Below are positions 22,867 to 32,177 of a DNA stretch of 64,000 bases, piece after piece. The number at the start of each line of letters is the position of its first letter. Positions within the stretch are counted from its first letter, which is position 1. Both the position numbers and the translations under genes were made by a program. A model generated the notes under the pieces. That model was not told the DNA's origin. It worked only from the letters and a program-made list of their open reading frames with translations, and searched no databases. Source of the DNA: Macrolepiota albuminosa (lineage: Eukaryota; Basidiomycota; Agaricomycetes; Agaricales; Agaricaceae); NCBI GenBank assembly GCA_027475525.1, contig JAMWFC010000046.1, forward strand, positions 310,001 through 374,000, read 5' to 3'.

Positions 22867-23841
22867 ATGTTGTTCCCAACTCACGAGTTTTACATGTACC
22901 ACTCCATGAGCCACAAATCCCAGTAACTCAGCATACCACCGTGACTATTGTGAAATGAGTTATTTTATGTAAAACATAGTTCATTTAAAATGAAACTTGT
23001 TTTAATAGCTTCTCAATCCAACGGCTTAGATTATGTGTGGGTACATGTCGGATTGTGTAGATGATAATGTTTATTTTATTATTTTTTTTGGTGGTGTCGT
23101 GGCAAGACATCCCCGACTCTCTTACGTAAGTAAGAGAAAGGGTTCTTTACAAGCTCGAACGTCTCGAGTTCCTCACAAGTTCGTTTCAGATCACGTGATG
23201 CTCTGGAATGCTCTAGAAGTTTCTATTAAGTTCCTTATTAGTATATTTTGTCTTGCTTGCTCTTTTCAAAAATCATCATCAACGACTTTATCAACGAGAC
23301 TTTAAACTTGTCTGTTTTGTTACCATGTCTTACTGTTATTCAGCAGCTATTTGTCATACATAATAATACTATACCAACAGACATATAGGAAGTATCAAGT
23401 TTATTTTCTATATATATATAAGTCTTCTCTCTCTCTTCCTCCTATGCATATATACAGCTATCCGGTAATATAATATGTAGTCTGGCTGTACATTATATGT
23501 AAAATACCAAATGAAATTTCACCCCCACCCGTGTGTAAATAGAGCAAAAAACATACTAAACACCCCTTCTGTAAAGTGGGACCCCATAACTAAACAACCA
23601 GACAATAGGATAGATCAAATGGCTGCAGAGCCAACAGATGAAGAACTTCCTGAGACAAAGATGACTGACCCTCACATCACAGGGTCCAATATGTCTATAC
23701 AGACTGATTGTGGTGGAAGCCGCCCTTTTTATAATATAGACTCTCTGATCCAATGCAAAAAAGTGTTATGGCTAAGCCTAAAATTTCCTTATCCAAGCTC
23801 AGGAATTTCTCATTGTATGTGTCTTCCCTTCATTCACAGAC
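22867..23841. other. Intergenic, AT-rich; one dispersed repeat copy
   Basis: I see no gene. A segment at about 23140-23350 (GATCACGTGATG, AGAAGTTTCTATTAAGTTCC) matches 27290-27470 (GATCATGTGATG, AAAGTTTCTATAAGGTTCC) in order and content, so it is a dispersed repeat. CCCCGACTCTC at 23114 matches a motif found at 25065, 25140 and 50149. The rest is simple AT-rich sequence with (TA)n near 23410. Confidence 0.45.
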
Positions 23842-23949
23842 TGTAAGGATGTGTCAATATACCTTAGTTAAAGCCCGGGGTTATGCTTAAGCCCCTATTG
23901 ACTGGAGCTAGGATAGTACTAGTTGACAACAATAAGCAAATAGTAACAC

Positions 23950-24002
23950 GGGACTATGGTGTAATGGTAACATGTGATGCAGGTTCAAGTCCTGCTAGTT
24001 CT
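23950..24002 (+). other. tRNA-like fold without anticodon arm (5' LTR)
   Basis: Within the first TRIM repeat, GGGACTA can pair with TAGTTCT (acceptor). GTGT with ACAT forms a D-stem around AATGGTA. GCAGG with CCTGC forms a perfect 5-bp T-stem around the 7-nt loop TTCAAGT. Only GTGAT lies between the D- and T-arms, so there is no anticodon arm. The A box (ATGGTGTAATGG) and B box (GGTTCAAGTCC) are both good, so Pol III promoter function is possible. Confidence 0.6.
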
Positions 24003-24315
24003 AGCTTTCCTGAGGTTGTCGGTTCAATCCTCAGGAAGTGTTACATTTGGCGGAACTACAGTGGCTGTGCTAGCCTTGTATGTTCGTGACCAAGCCTGCG
24101 TCATGATCTAGGTTGATCCGCTGACATAAGGTGGCCTTTACCCTGGGACCTATAAGTCATGAAATACCAGATGCATGGTCTGTGATCAGGATAAGGTACA
24201 AGGAGGGCGCACTTGAGATCCTGAGACTTGCCGGAACAAGTCTAGAGGGGAGAGTGTAAGGGTGTGTCAACAGCTAGAATGGTACTAGTTGACAACAAAA
24301 AGCAAATAGTAACAC

Positions 24316-24368
24316 GGGACTATGGTGTAATGGTAACATGCGATGCAGGTTCAACCCCTGCTAGTTCC
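24316..24368 (+). other. tRNA-like fold without anticodon arm (3' LTR)
   Basis: This is the second TRIM copy of the same 53-nt fold. GGGACTA/TAGTTCC is the acceptor stem, and the GCAGG/CCTGC T-stem encloses the loop TTCAACC. Differences from the first copy fall in the loop and linker (TGTGAT to TGCGAT), and the final acceptor base improves pairing. Conservation of stems while loops vary suggests selection at the RNA or promoter level, though two copies are weak evidence. Confidence 0.6.
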
Positions 24369-24402
24369 AGTTTTCCTGGTTCCATCCTCTGGAAGTGTTA
24401 CA

Positions 24403-24747
24403 CAGCCTTGCTGACTGCAACGAACAGTGTATAGGTACCCCAATAGTCTTGAAGTTTATTCTCCTAGTCAGAGTCTGAGTGTCTGTTACTTGGTTCAAAA
24501 TCAGCATCTTGCAATTTGGCTACAGTATCATTCAATAGAACCTGATCTGAATCTGTGCTTTTTCTTTGTGTATAACTCTGAACTTTTGCCTGTTGGGATT
24601 AGCAACTCTTTTTGCACATTTTAATGTGCAATAGGCTCTCTCAATTTTTGAGTCTTCTTTCCTCTTGAAATCTAGACTGAGTACATAATAATACTCCTGA
24701 AAATTTTATTGTATTTTTATAACTTTCAAGGCTAGTTTTCTTTTAAA
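24403..24747. other. No gene seen
   Basis: AT-rich sequence without coding signature or clear repeats. The 65-codon open stretch at 24427 lacks any supporting feature. Confidence 0.4.
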
Positions 24748-25058
24748 TTTTTTATCACTCTGTGTAGGAAAATTACAGTGTTCTCAAATGATTACATAAG
24801 CATTTGTCCAGACAAACACTTACATAATACGTAATACATTTATTATTAATGAATCATCATCATATGTAAGACACAAATGATTGATAATAAAAGAAAGAGA
24901 AGTTTTTTTATCACTCCGTGTAGGAAAATTACAGTCACTGCAGACCTGTTCTCAAATGATTACATAAGCGTTCGTCCAGATGAACGCTTATGTAATAAAT
25001 TTATTATTAATGATCATCATATGTAAGACATAAATGATTGATAATAAAAGAAAGAGAA
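24748..25058. repeat. Tandem duplication, about 155-bp units, with hairpin
   Basis: Two diverged units (24748-24902 and 24903-25058) share TTTTTTATCACTC, GTGTAGGAAAATTACAGT, TTCTCAAATGATTACATAAG and TGATTGATAATAAAAG. The second unit holds a perfect 12-bp stem, ACATAAGCGTTC / GAACGCTTATGT (about 24962-24993); in the first the same stem has decayed. Confidence 0.7.
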
Positions 25059-25064
25059 ATATAA

Positions 25065-25151
25065 TAAGAGTCGGTGACCGGCGCATGGGTCGCTACGACT
25101 TAAAATATTATTATCGTGGCGGCATACGTGTGAGCCGGTCCCCGACTCTTA
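25065..25151. mobile_element. Small palindromic element, 18-bp inverted ends
   Basis: TAAGAGTCGGTGACCGGC at 25065 faces its near-perfect reverse complement GCCGGTCCCCGACTCTTA at 25134 (17 of 18 match), giving an 87-bp element with further GC-rich internal pairing in otherwise AT-rich DNA. Flanking target duplication is not obvious. Related ends occur at 23114 and 50148. Confidence 0.55.
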
Positions 25152-25478
25152 CATGTTCCTTTTTCTTTTATTACTTGTATTTTATTAATTTTATTTATTG
25201 TATGTATGTACTCTTCTCTTCGTTCTTTATTTCCTTTATTACTTTATTGTTATATATAGTTATTACAGTAATTTATGTATAGATATGATCATGATAAATG
25301 ATATGATATGATACATACATTGAGTGGTACGATACGATATACATAATATATTATATAATAAAATAAATAAATAAAATAAAATCTGTTTGAAAAAAAACAT
25401 ATAGCGGATTGTAATCGTGAAAAACAAAGTTAACTTACCTACGAAAAGAAAGTAATACTACCTATTGATGTATCGTTA

Positions 25479-26704
25479 TTATTTTGTGTTGTAACATACG
25501 CGCACTCGTAATAAAATGAGTTCGAAGTAAACTTGAAGAGTAAAATGAAGACTTACAACGATTTTCGAAGTTGTGTTGAAAATATGGCGTTGAGTTACGT
25601 GGTTGAGAACGACGTGCTTGACGATAATATTTTTCGCCGTCCAGCTGTATGAATCGCCCGAATATGCGTAAGTGAACGCTTCGTCAAGGTATTGATTGTC
25701 GTCGCTACGATGTACGTGAAAGGCGGCGACTAATTGTTGGTTCGTATCGAATCCTTTGAGGGTGAGGTGTCGTGTGCGCGGGTCGTGATGGGTATAAGAG
25801 CTGACATTAGAAAGATACAATATGTAAAAAAAAGCGCTAATATAAAGTAAAATAGAAAAACTCACCAAAATACTAGATTTTTGACGTTATAACTACTTAA
25901 AACGTCGAGGTACCGTCTAGTGACAATGGTGAACCCAACATCCGCAATTTCTCTCATTCGTCTTCCACTGAAGGAGTAGGGAGACGTGCGCGGGCGCCAA
26001 CACTGTATATCATCAATGTGTGGAAGTTCAGACATGGATGTTGTGTGAAGACGTTGTTCAACGTTATACACCAAAAAAAAGTAAACGTATATGAAGTGAT
26101 GTTGAGAGGAAATATCGACCGCGTACGGTTATTTTCGTATAAGTGAGTGAGTGTTCACTAAAGTCATACTTAATGTCACTGAACATCTTGGTTGTTTTAG
26201 CAGGTTGGTATATATAAGGCTTCATTGCATAGTTGTTCGAGTAATACAACGGTTTTTCCATGGTCGCATTTGCAGAAAAGATTTGTTTCAAGCTGCATAG
26301 ATCCATAGATTGAACAGGCTGAAGTCATACTTACATTGTACTAATTGCCAGAATTTTACCTATCAAAACATTCTAGCTCGCAACGAGTAGTAATAAGTAC
26401 CAAGTTGAACCACAGTGATTGATAGTGTTTGCCTCCAGTAGGTGTCCGTTGAGTGAGTACACGACAACATAGACTGACGGTACCAGTTCGTTATAGCAGA
26501 AGAAGCGACGAGGATATAGCATTTCCAGAGTTGTGCAGTAACATGACCTATGAGCAAGCTAGCGGTAAGATAGTTTGAAATCGAAAATTTTAAGAAAAGA
26601 CAGGGAGGAAAGAAAGAGACGTATGTATTACAAATAATGATGATGACTATATACAATAATAATAATAATAAAATCATTATGTAATCGTTTGTGGGGATGG
26701 GCAC
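25479..26704 (-). CDS. Unrecognised spliced gene with a WRP..TS..SG..MR motif
   Basis: Several open segments on the minus strand look like exons of one gene. One is about 26064-26306 (SLKQIFSANATMEKPLYYSN). Another is about 25870-26050 (IDDIQCWRPRTSPYSFSG, MREIADVGFTIVTRRYLDVL). A third is about 25550-25800 (HHDPRTRHLTLKGFDTNQQ, AFTYAYSGDSYSWTAKNI). They are separated by short AT-rich gaps with plausible GT-AG borders, e.g. GTGAGT at about 25865. I cannot fix the start codon. The WRP segment resembles the one at 63290-63330 (DILLWRPHTSSHRPSG, VTERYSDVL), so this is a repeated gene family. Function unknown. Confidence 0.45.
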
Positions 26705-26750
26705 TTACATAATGGTTTGAAAACAAGAATGGTCAAAGAAATACCATCAG

Positions 26751-26834
26751 GCACTATGGGGGAGTCGAACCCGCCGCTTGTGCACAGTATAGAGAAATAT
26801 CAATTTATAAATATTCCACTGAACTACAAGGGCT
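26751..26834 (-). pseudogene. tRNA-like sequence with A and B boxes
   Basis: On the minus strand, GCCCTTGTAGTTCAGTGG carries a good A box and GCGGGTTCGACTCC a perfect B box, 60 bp apart. The 3' acceptor strand does not pair with GCCCTTG, the D-arm is poor and the T-stem has a C-C mismatch. I therefore take it as a degenerate tRNA or SINE head rather than a working tRNA gene. Confidence 0.4.
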
Positions 26835-26936
26835 TACTATAAAGATATGATGTACAGAGAGATTGGTCAAAAGACAACATCACACGTCATTAGGTCAGAA
26901 TATCAAATTTTGAACTTTCAGCTTTATACGCGTGAT

Positions 26937-27090
26937 CTAACCATTATATATAAGAGTGAGAGAATAAGAGAATTACCATACCAGGAGTGTGCATAAAGCA
27001 TTTCCTCAGGGTGCTAACCATTATATATAAGAGTGAGAGAATAAGAGAATTACCATACCAGGAGTGTGCATAAAGCATTTCCTCAGGGTG
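26937..27090. repeat. Exact 77-bp tandem duplication
   Basis: 26937-27013 and 27014-27090 are identical, starting CTAACCATTATATATAAGAG and ending TTTCCTCAGGGTG. The bases next to the two copies differ on each side, so the repeat is exactly 77 bp. The same exact length occurs at 58051-58204. Confidence 0.95.
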
Positions 27091-27544
27091 ACGCCTAAAA
27101 ACAGACGGACTGTCTGTAAACTAGCGGGCTATGAGCTATGAGAACTAACCCCAAAGGGCAAAGTTTGTTAGTTGCAAATAGCTACCAAACAAGGTAACGC
27201 TCCTCCAAAAAAAAAAAAAAAAAAAAAGAGAATAAGAGAATTAAAAAAATAAAAAAATATATAAATATACAAAATTAATAATCTTTTACAAGGTCGAGTT
27301 CCCCTAGATTTACCCCAGATCATGTGATGTTTTAAAAGTTTCTATAAGGTTCCTTATTAGTGCTTGTATTGTCTCATTTACTTTTTTCAATCATTAGTAA
27401 ATATTCACGACTTCAAACTTGTCTTTGTTACCATTGTCTGCTACCGCTATTCAGACTATTTTGTCATATTGGTATGTTTTTCTTACTACTAGTGCTTTAA
27501 TCCTTCATAATGTAATCATTTCCTGCCGCAGCGCTGTCTGCAAG
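27091..27544. other. Poly-A run and dispersed repeat; no gene
   Basis: A run of about 22 A residues lies at 27207-27228. From about 27290 to 27470 the sequence matches 23140-23350, a dispersed repeat that might be the 5' non-coding end of an element. A solo LTR begins at 27545. Confidence 0.45.
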
Positions 27545-28254
27545 TGTCAGGTTCTGCTGAGTCGGGGGCTTTCCGGGAAAGCGACGCCCTTACGATGCGG
27601 ACTTGACCTACAAATACTCGGGTGTCTGGAACTCCGGGGCTAGGACTCCGGGGTTCAAGACGAGGACAGGGGTAATCCCAGAAGAGGGGACTGGAGTCCG
27701 GGGGTTTTGGGTTGGAGGTAACTGAGAGCTAGAGGGGGTCGAGTCGTGAACCGGAGGTTCTAAGACGAGACCAAGTTAGTAAATCAAGAGTCACGAAGTG
27801 CGTACCAAAACTTAGAGCACGCGAATACTTAGGCGTGCCAGTCGAAGTGTACCAATCAAGGCGTACCAGTCAAGCAAAGGGCACGCAATAACCAAAGTAA
27901 TATCAAGACTAGCGAATACAACAGGGAGCTATGCTATAAGTACTATGGGGCCGGGTCTCGGAGTTCCAGGGGTCATTGAGTAGCGGCAGGGGCTGCATAC
28001 CGGGATCACGCGTGTGGGGCGCGCGATTAATTGGCGCGGATGGAGCCGTGATGCGTGATGCATGATGGCCGGGAATGAGTCGCGTGATCCGATCGTTGAT
28101 CAGGGCTGGTGGTGGCTGATGGCGGTCCTTGATGCGCGTGATGGCAGTGTCGGCGGTCGTGATGGCGGGGCGTGTCCTGTGGGGTTGGAGGGAGGGTCCC
28201 GGAGGGTGTTCCAGGGGTGTCCCGGGGTGGGCCCGGAGGGAAGGGGTCGTGACA
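27545..28254 (+). mobile_element. Solo LTR, family B, TSD GCAAG/GCGAG
   Basis: This 710-bp copy starts TGTCAGGTTCTGCTGAG and ends GGGTCGTGACA. Flanks are GCAAG (27540-27544) and GCGAG (28255-28259), a 4-of-5 match, suggesting an older insertion than those at 1433 and 52526, which have perfect TSDs. Open frames inside it are shadows of its GC-rich sequence. Confidence 0.85.
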
Positions 28255-28856
28255 GCGAGCCTGTTATAGGTGTCGTCTTTATTCATTTCATGTCTGCCTA
28301 TTGTAATCTCTGTCTGCTGTAGTGCTTGTTTTCTGTTGCAGTACGATTTTGTGCTGCCTGTTCACTGCTGTTCCTTGCTTGCTGCTTGTTTGACTACTAT
28401 TTCACGCCGTGTGTTTCTTGCATTGCACTGTTGGCTATTCTGTAATCGCTTGTCCACCACTAGTGCACGTCATCTGCTCATTTCTGTTCCAACAACGTTG
28501 TGTGTTTGCTACTTTCCTGTTCCACTTGTCCGTTGTGATTTCACCTGTCTGTGCTGTTTTCTATTGTTATTTTTTGTGTCATTTATATTTTTTATAGTAT
28601 TGCTTTTCAAGTTTTACCTATGTGCGTTTTGTCTACTGTTTTTTTTCTTTGATTTTGCTTTCTTTTACTGATGCTGTTTTTTTAGTGGGTGTTGTAGTAT
28701 CTTTTTTTATCTAGTCATCTATATTAGGTACTTGTGAAATCCCACTGAAATAAACGTGAACTCCCACCGAATTTTGTGTACTACCACTGAATTTTGTGCA
28801 CTACCATTGAATTTTGTGTACTACCATTAAAATTAGTACTCTCACATCATTACAGC
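28255..28856 (+). other. T-rich leader upstream of Helitron H2
   Basis: This leader is pyrimidine-rich with no convincing coding. Close to the H2 start, about four imperfect 20-bp units (ACTACCAYTGAATTTTGTGY, 28763-28830) are repeated in tandem. An in-frame ATG at 28794 lies inside this array, whereas the ATG at 28857 begins protein-like sequence. Confidence 0.5.
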
Positions 28857-31800
28857 ATGTTTCCCTTAATAAAATTGCCATGTCATGCACCTAGAGTACT
28901 TGATGAAAAAGATTGCCCTCCTACGCATGTTGAGTTTTTACCTGAGGAATATCCAAAATATTATAATACTTTATACTTTCCAAATTCTTCTAGTTTTGAT
29001 TCTTCAAATTCTGTGATTGAATGGTTGACTAATGTTTTTAAAGATGAAAATTCCACATCTTCCTACATTGTCACTTACACAACAGGAATATTTACTGTAT
29101 GCAATCTTGGAGAGAGAACATTTATTACTTTGGATTGTTATGATATTCATTCTTCTTTTTTTCATCCTCGCAAATATTTTTCTTCATTTTGCACCTATCT
29201 GCACTATAAAAACCACCCCACATGGTTGTATTATACTCAAGATCATTATCTTGCATCTTTGAATGAACTTTCCTGTAAAGACTTAAAATCTGCATTTAAT
29301 TCAGAATTAATTATGCCTAAATGTTGGAATAAGGAAGCTCTTGCTAGCACTATTTTGTCTCACTTCTTGGAATATAGGCAGAAATGTCTTACTCTTACAT
29401 CAAATCAAATAAATGAGCAGTTATCTTCTTTTTTTCCAGATTCTTCTTCTGAAATGCTGCCTAAACTTTTTTATAACATTGCTCTTCAGTTATTTGGTGA
29501 GAAAGTTTTGCACGCTTTACTAATCCCTGAAAATCCTTTGTTACATTACAAGAATTGTCAAATACATAAGCCTGTATTGCATCAGTTGTTGGAAAATACT
29601 GAGAACGATAATAATGTGAGCTTGTTATCTTCACAAACATTTTCAAAAAAATCATTGCATTCTATTTTAAAATGTATTCATCCTTCTCGCCGTCCTTCTT
29701 TTGCAAAATTACATAGTGAAATGGTAAAAGCTATTATTGAAAGCTTTCGCTCTCGGTGCAAAGCATTGATGTCTTGCAACATATCAGATATTCATCAATA
29801 CATTACTTGCTTATTACCAACCTATACTATATTTCCTTCTGATTTTTTCAAGTCAGTGTGTTTGCTGTTAGAAATTGAATATAGTACTAATATATTTGTA
29901 CATTTGACAACCAGCATAAAAGTTCGAAAGCAAAATAAAAAAAAAAAAGAGCGAAATCTTCAAAAACAAATTACAATCAGTATAAATGCAAAACATCAAA
30001 GTGAAATTATTTCTTCATGGCCAACTGTTCCTTCTGATAATTTTATTATGAACTGTGCACATAAATATCGTGAAGCAACAAATTGGATTATTCCTCTTAT
30101 TTGTGCTGTATGTGCTTGTCAACGAGATAAGTCAATCATTCATTCCATATCAATTGATTCTAGTAGTGATCTTTATAATCTTAATTTATCTGTTCTAAAA
30201 TTTTCTGATACTCGTTTCAATAATGATTTTATACATTTGCCTCAAAATTATGCTGGGTTGATGTTAGATGTTCATGGTATTAAATCAAATCCAAATTTAA
30301 TTCAAATTTGCAATGACTGTTATTCTGAATTGCGAAAGAAGCAGATTCCAAAATTTTCTTTAGTAAACAAGTTATATCGTGGAAATTTACCACAAGAATT
30401 TGCAGATCTAACGTGGATTGAAGAAATGACATGTGCTGTTTATTGCAGTAGTGCATATGTTTCTTGTCTTTATCAATCATCAGATTTTAAGCAATCTCGA
30501 GTTTTTCATGGTAATACTTGTGCATATGACATTAATATTGTTTCAACTGCTTCAGTTCTTCCTCGAACTCCTGATTATATCAATGGATTATTATCTGTTG
30601 TATTTATTGGACCGGGTCAGTATAAAGATAAAGCAATGAGAAATATGTTTCGAGTTCGCAAACAAAAAATTTGGGACTTCCTTATTTGGTTAAAGAATGT
30701 TGCTAAAAATCCCTTGTATCAGAACATTGAATTAGATAAAAGAATTGTAGATTTATATCCAAAAGATGCTGTTCTTCCAGGATTGAAATATAGACTTCTA
30801 CATGATACAGAACTTTCTGTTGAAAAAACTTTTAAAGAAGAGACAGCTGGTTTATCAGATCATCCTGTATTAGAAATATGCAAATCTAACACAAATGATG
30901 AAGCTACTGTACTTTTAGAATATATGGGGGTTTCAGATTCTGAAAGTGTGAAAATCCAAGGTTTTTCTTTGACTGCATCAGCTTTGCGAACTCTTGTATC
31001 AAATAATAATAAATTTAATAATGAACAACCTGATCTTATAATATATAAAGGAAATAATAAAATTAATAAATATAATAATCTAGTTTTATTTCCTGGTATG
31101 TTTCCAACCTTATTTCCTTATGGATGTGGTGGTTTTGATGATCCTAGTCGACCAACACCACTTAGTATGCAACTTCATGTAAATTATCTTATAGATCTAG
31201 CAGATCATGCTTTTCGTTATCATTATTCTTTTATATTTTTAGCTTTAAATATAATGCAGCGCAGAACTGCCCATTTTTATACAAGTTTACATGTAAAAAG
31301 CTCACGGTTTAAAGCTATTGCAGAAAAATTGACTTCAATCTCTTCTGAAACTCTTCTTTCTGTAGCAAATCAATTAGAAAAAGATTATAATTATCAATCA
31401 CTTTCAGATGACAAAAAACAAGTATTTACTCTTCTTAATGAAGTTAATACTATTGCTTCTCATGTGCCTGGTTCTCAAGCATCAAAAATAAGATGTCGGA
31501 ATGAAATTCGAAATTACTCAGGATATTTTGGAATGCCTATACTTTATTTTACCGCGAATCCGAGTGCAATACATAGCCCTATTTTTCAACTTATGTATGG
31601 TGATACTACTATTAATCTTGATGACCAGTTTCCACTTATTGTTGATAGTACTACAAGAGCTTTGAGATTAGCAAAAGATCCTGTTGCTGCAGCTGACTTT
31701 TTTTATTTTTCTATTCAATGTATGTTTCAATATCTTTTTGGGTGGGATTTTGAAAAAGGCAAAAGTTTTTCAGAGGGTGGCATTTTAGGACATCTTGCTG

Positions 31801-32177
31801 CATTTTATGGATCTAATGAATTGACCGAAAGAGGACAATGGCATGCACACTTTCTTATATGGCTCATTGGTGCACCTAATCCTTCTGATATTCATATAAA
31901 ACTTAAAACCGAAGCTGGTTATGCTCAAAAGGTATTTCAATTTTTTGAAAATATTATTCATCATCATCTTCCTAATATTGAAATAGAAATCGATCCAAAA
32001 TATGAACCACGAATTGAAAAACCTCCTCATATACCATCTTCAAGATCTGATGAAGATATTCAAGATTGGAAAGATTTGCTTGATGTAGAAATTAAAAAAT
32101 GCAGAGAAGCTCTTCAACGTCATAATTGTAGAGCTGTTTGCCACAAATTTGGAAATGATAATAAGTGTCGCTTTTGA
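28857..32177 (+). CDS. Helitron Rep protein, N-terminal part with HUH motif (H2)
   Basis: The ATG at 28857 gives about 1,106 codons. The first 350 residues are a poorly conserved region. Near residue 413 a CAVC pair opens the DUF6570-like domain (GLMLDVHGI, CNDC, TWIEEMTCAVY, GNTCAYDINIVSTAS, IGPGQYK). The Helitron_like_N / Rep domain follows (FIFLALNIMQRRTAHFYTS, YFGMPILYFTANPSAIHSP). The catalytic HUH motif reads QWHAHFLIW, with His codons at 31842 and 31848. This is the endonuclease that nicks single-stranded DNA in rolling-circle transposition. The TGA at 32175, just after NKCRF, separates it from the tyrosine motif. Third codon positions are strongly A/T. Confidence 0.9.
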   Translation: MFPLIKLPCHAPRVLDEKDCPPTHVEFLPEEYPKYYNTLYFPNSSSFDSSNSVIEWLTNVFKDENSTSSYIVTYTTGIFTVCNLGERTFITLDCYDIHSSFFHPRKYFSSFCTYLHYKNHPTWLYYTQDHYLASLNELSCKDLKSAFNSELIMPKCWNKEALASTILSHFLEYRQKCLTLTSNQINEQLSSFFPDSSSEMLPKLFYNIALQLFGEKVLHALLIPENPLLHYKNCQIHKPVLHQLLENTENDNNVSLLSSQTFSKKSLHSILKCIHPSRRPSFAKLHSEMVKAIIESFRSRCKALMSCNISDIHQYITCLLPTYTIFPSDFFKSVCLLLEIEYSTNIFVHLTTSIKVRKQNKKKKERNLQKQITISINAKHQSEIISSWPTVPSDNFIMNCAHKYREATNWIIPLICAVCACQRDKSIIHSISIDSSSDLYNLNLSVLKFSDTRFNNDFIHLPQNYAGLMLDVHGIKSNPNLIQICNDCYSELRKKQIPKFSLVNKLYRGNLPQEFADLTWIEEMTCAVYCSSAYVSCLYQSSDFKQSRVFHGNTCAYDINIVSTASVLPRTPDYINGLLSVVFIGPGQYKDKAMRNMFRVRKQKIWDFLIWLKNVAKNPLYQNIELDKRIVDLYPKDAVLPGLKYRLLHDTELSVEKTFKEETAGLSDHPVLEICKSNTNDEATVLLEYMGVSDSESVKIQGFSLTASALRTLVSNNNKFNNEQPDLIIYKGNNKINKYNNLVLFPGMFPTLFPYGCGGFDDPSRPTPLSMQLHVNYLIDLADHAFRYHYSFIFLALNIMQRRTAHFYTSLHVKSSRFKAIAEKLTSISSETLLSVANQLEKDYNYQSLSDDKKQVFTLLNEVNTIASHVPGSQASKIRCRNEIRNYSGYFGMPILYFTANPSAIHSPIFQLMYGDTTINLDDQFPLIVDSTTRALRLAKDPVAAADFFYFSIQCMFQYLFGWDFEKGKSFSEGGILGHLAAFYGSNELTERGQWHAHFLIWLIGAPNPSDIHIKLKTEAGYAQKVFQFFENIIHHHLPNIEIEIDPKYEPRIEKPPHIPSSRSDEDIQDWKDLLDVEIKKCREALQRHNCRAVCHKFGNDNKCRF

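Larger units (their letters stand above)
23842..24402 (+). mobile_element. TRIM-like miniature LTR element (561 bp)
   Basis: Two direct repeats, 23842-24045 (204 bp) and 24255-24402 (148 bp), both start TGTAAGGRTGTGTCAA and end GGAAGTGTTACA, giving TGTAA...TTACA ends. The first holds an extra 50 bp or so. The 209-bp interior begins TTTGGCGGAACTACAG, consistent with a tRNA primer-binding site starting TGG, and ends AGAGGGGAGAG directly before the second repeat, a polypurine tract. Flanks are CAGAC (23837) and CAGCC (24403), a 4-of-5 target duplication. No coding capacity is present. This meets the definition of a terminal-repeat retrotransposon in miniature. Confidence 0.75.

Noticed and set aside
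23950..24002. Ordinary nuclear tRNA gene
   Set aside because: There is no anticodon arm, and it occurs twice inside direct repeats of a miniature LTR element.
26751..26834. Functional tRNA gene
   Set aside because: A and B boxes are good, but acceptor strands do not pair and the T-stem has a mismatch.
28794..28856. Upstream ATG at 28794 as the Helitron start
   Set aside because: The 21 extra codons lie in the tandem leader repeat; protein-like sequence starts at 28857.
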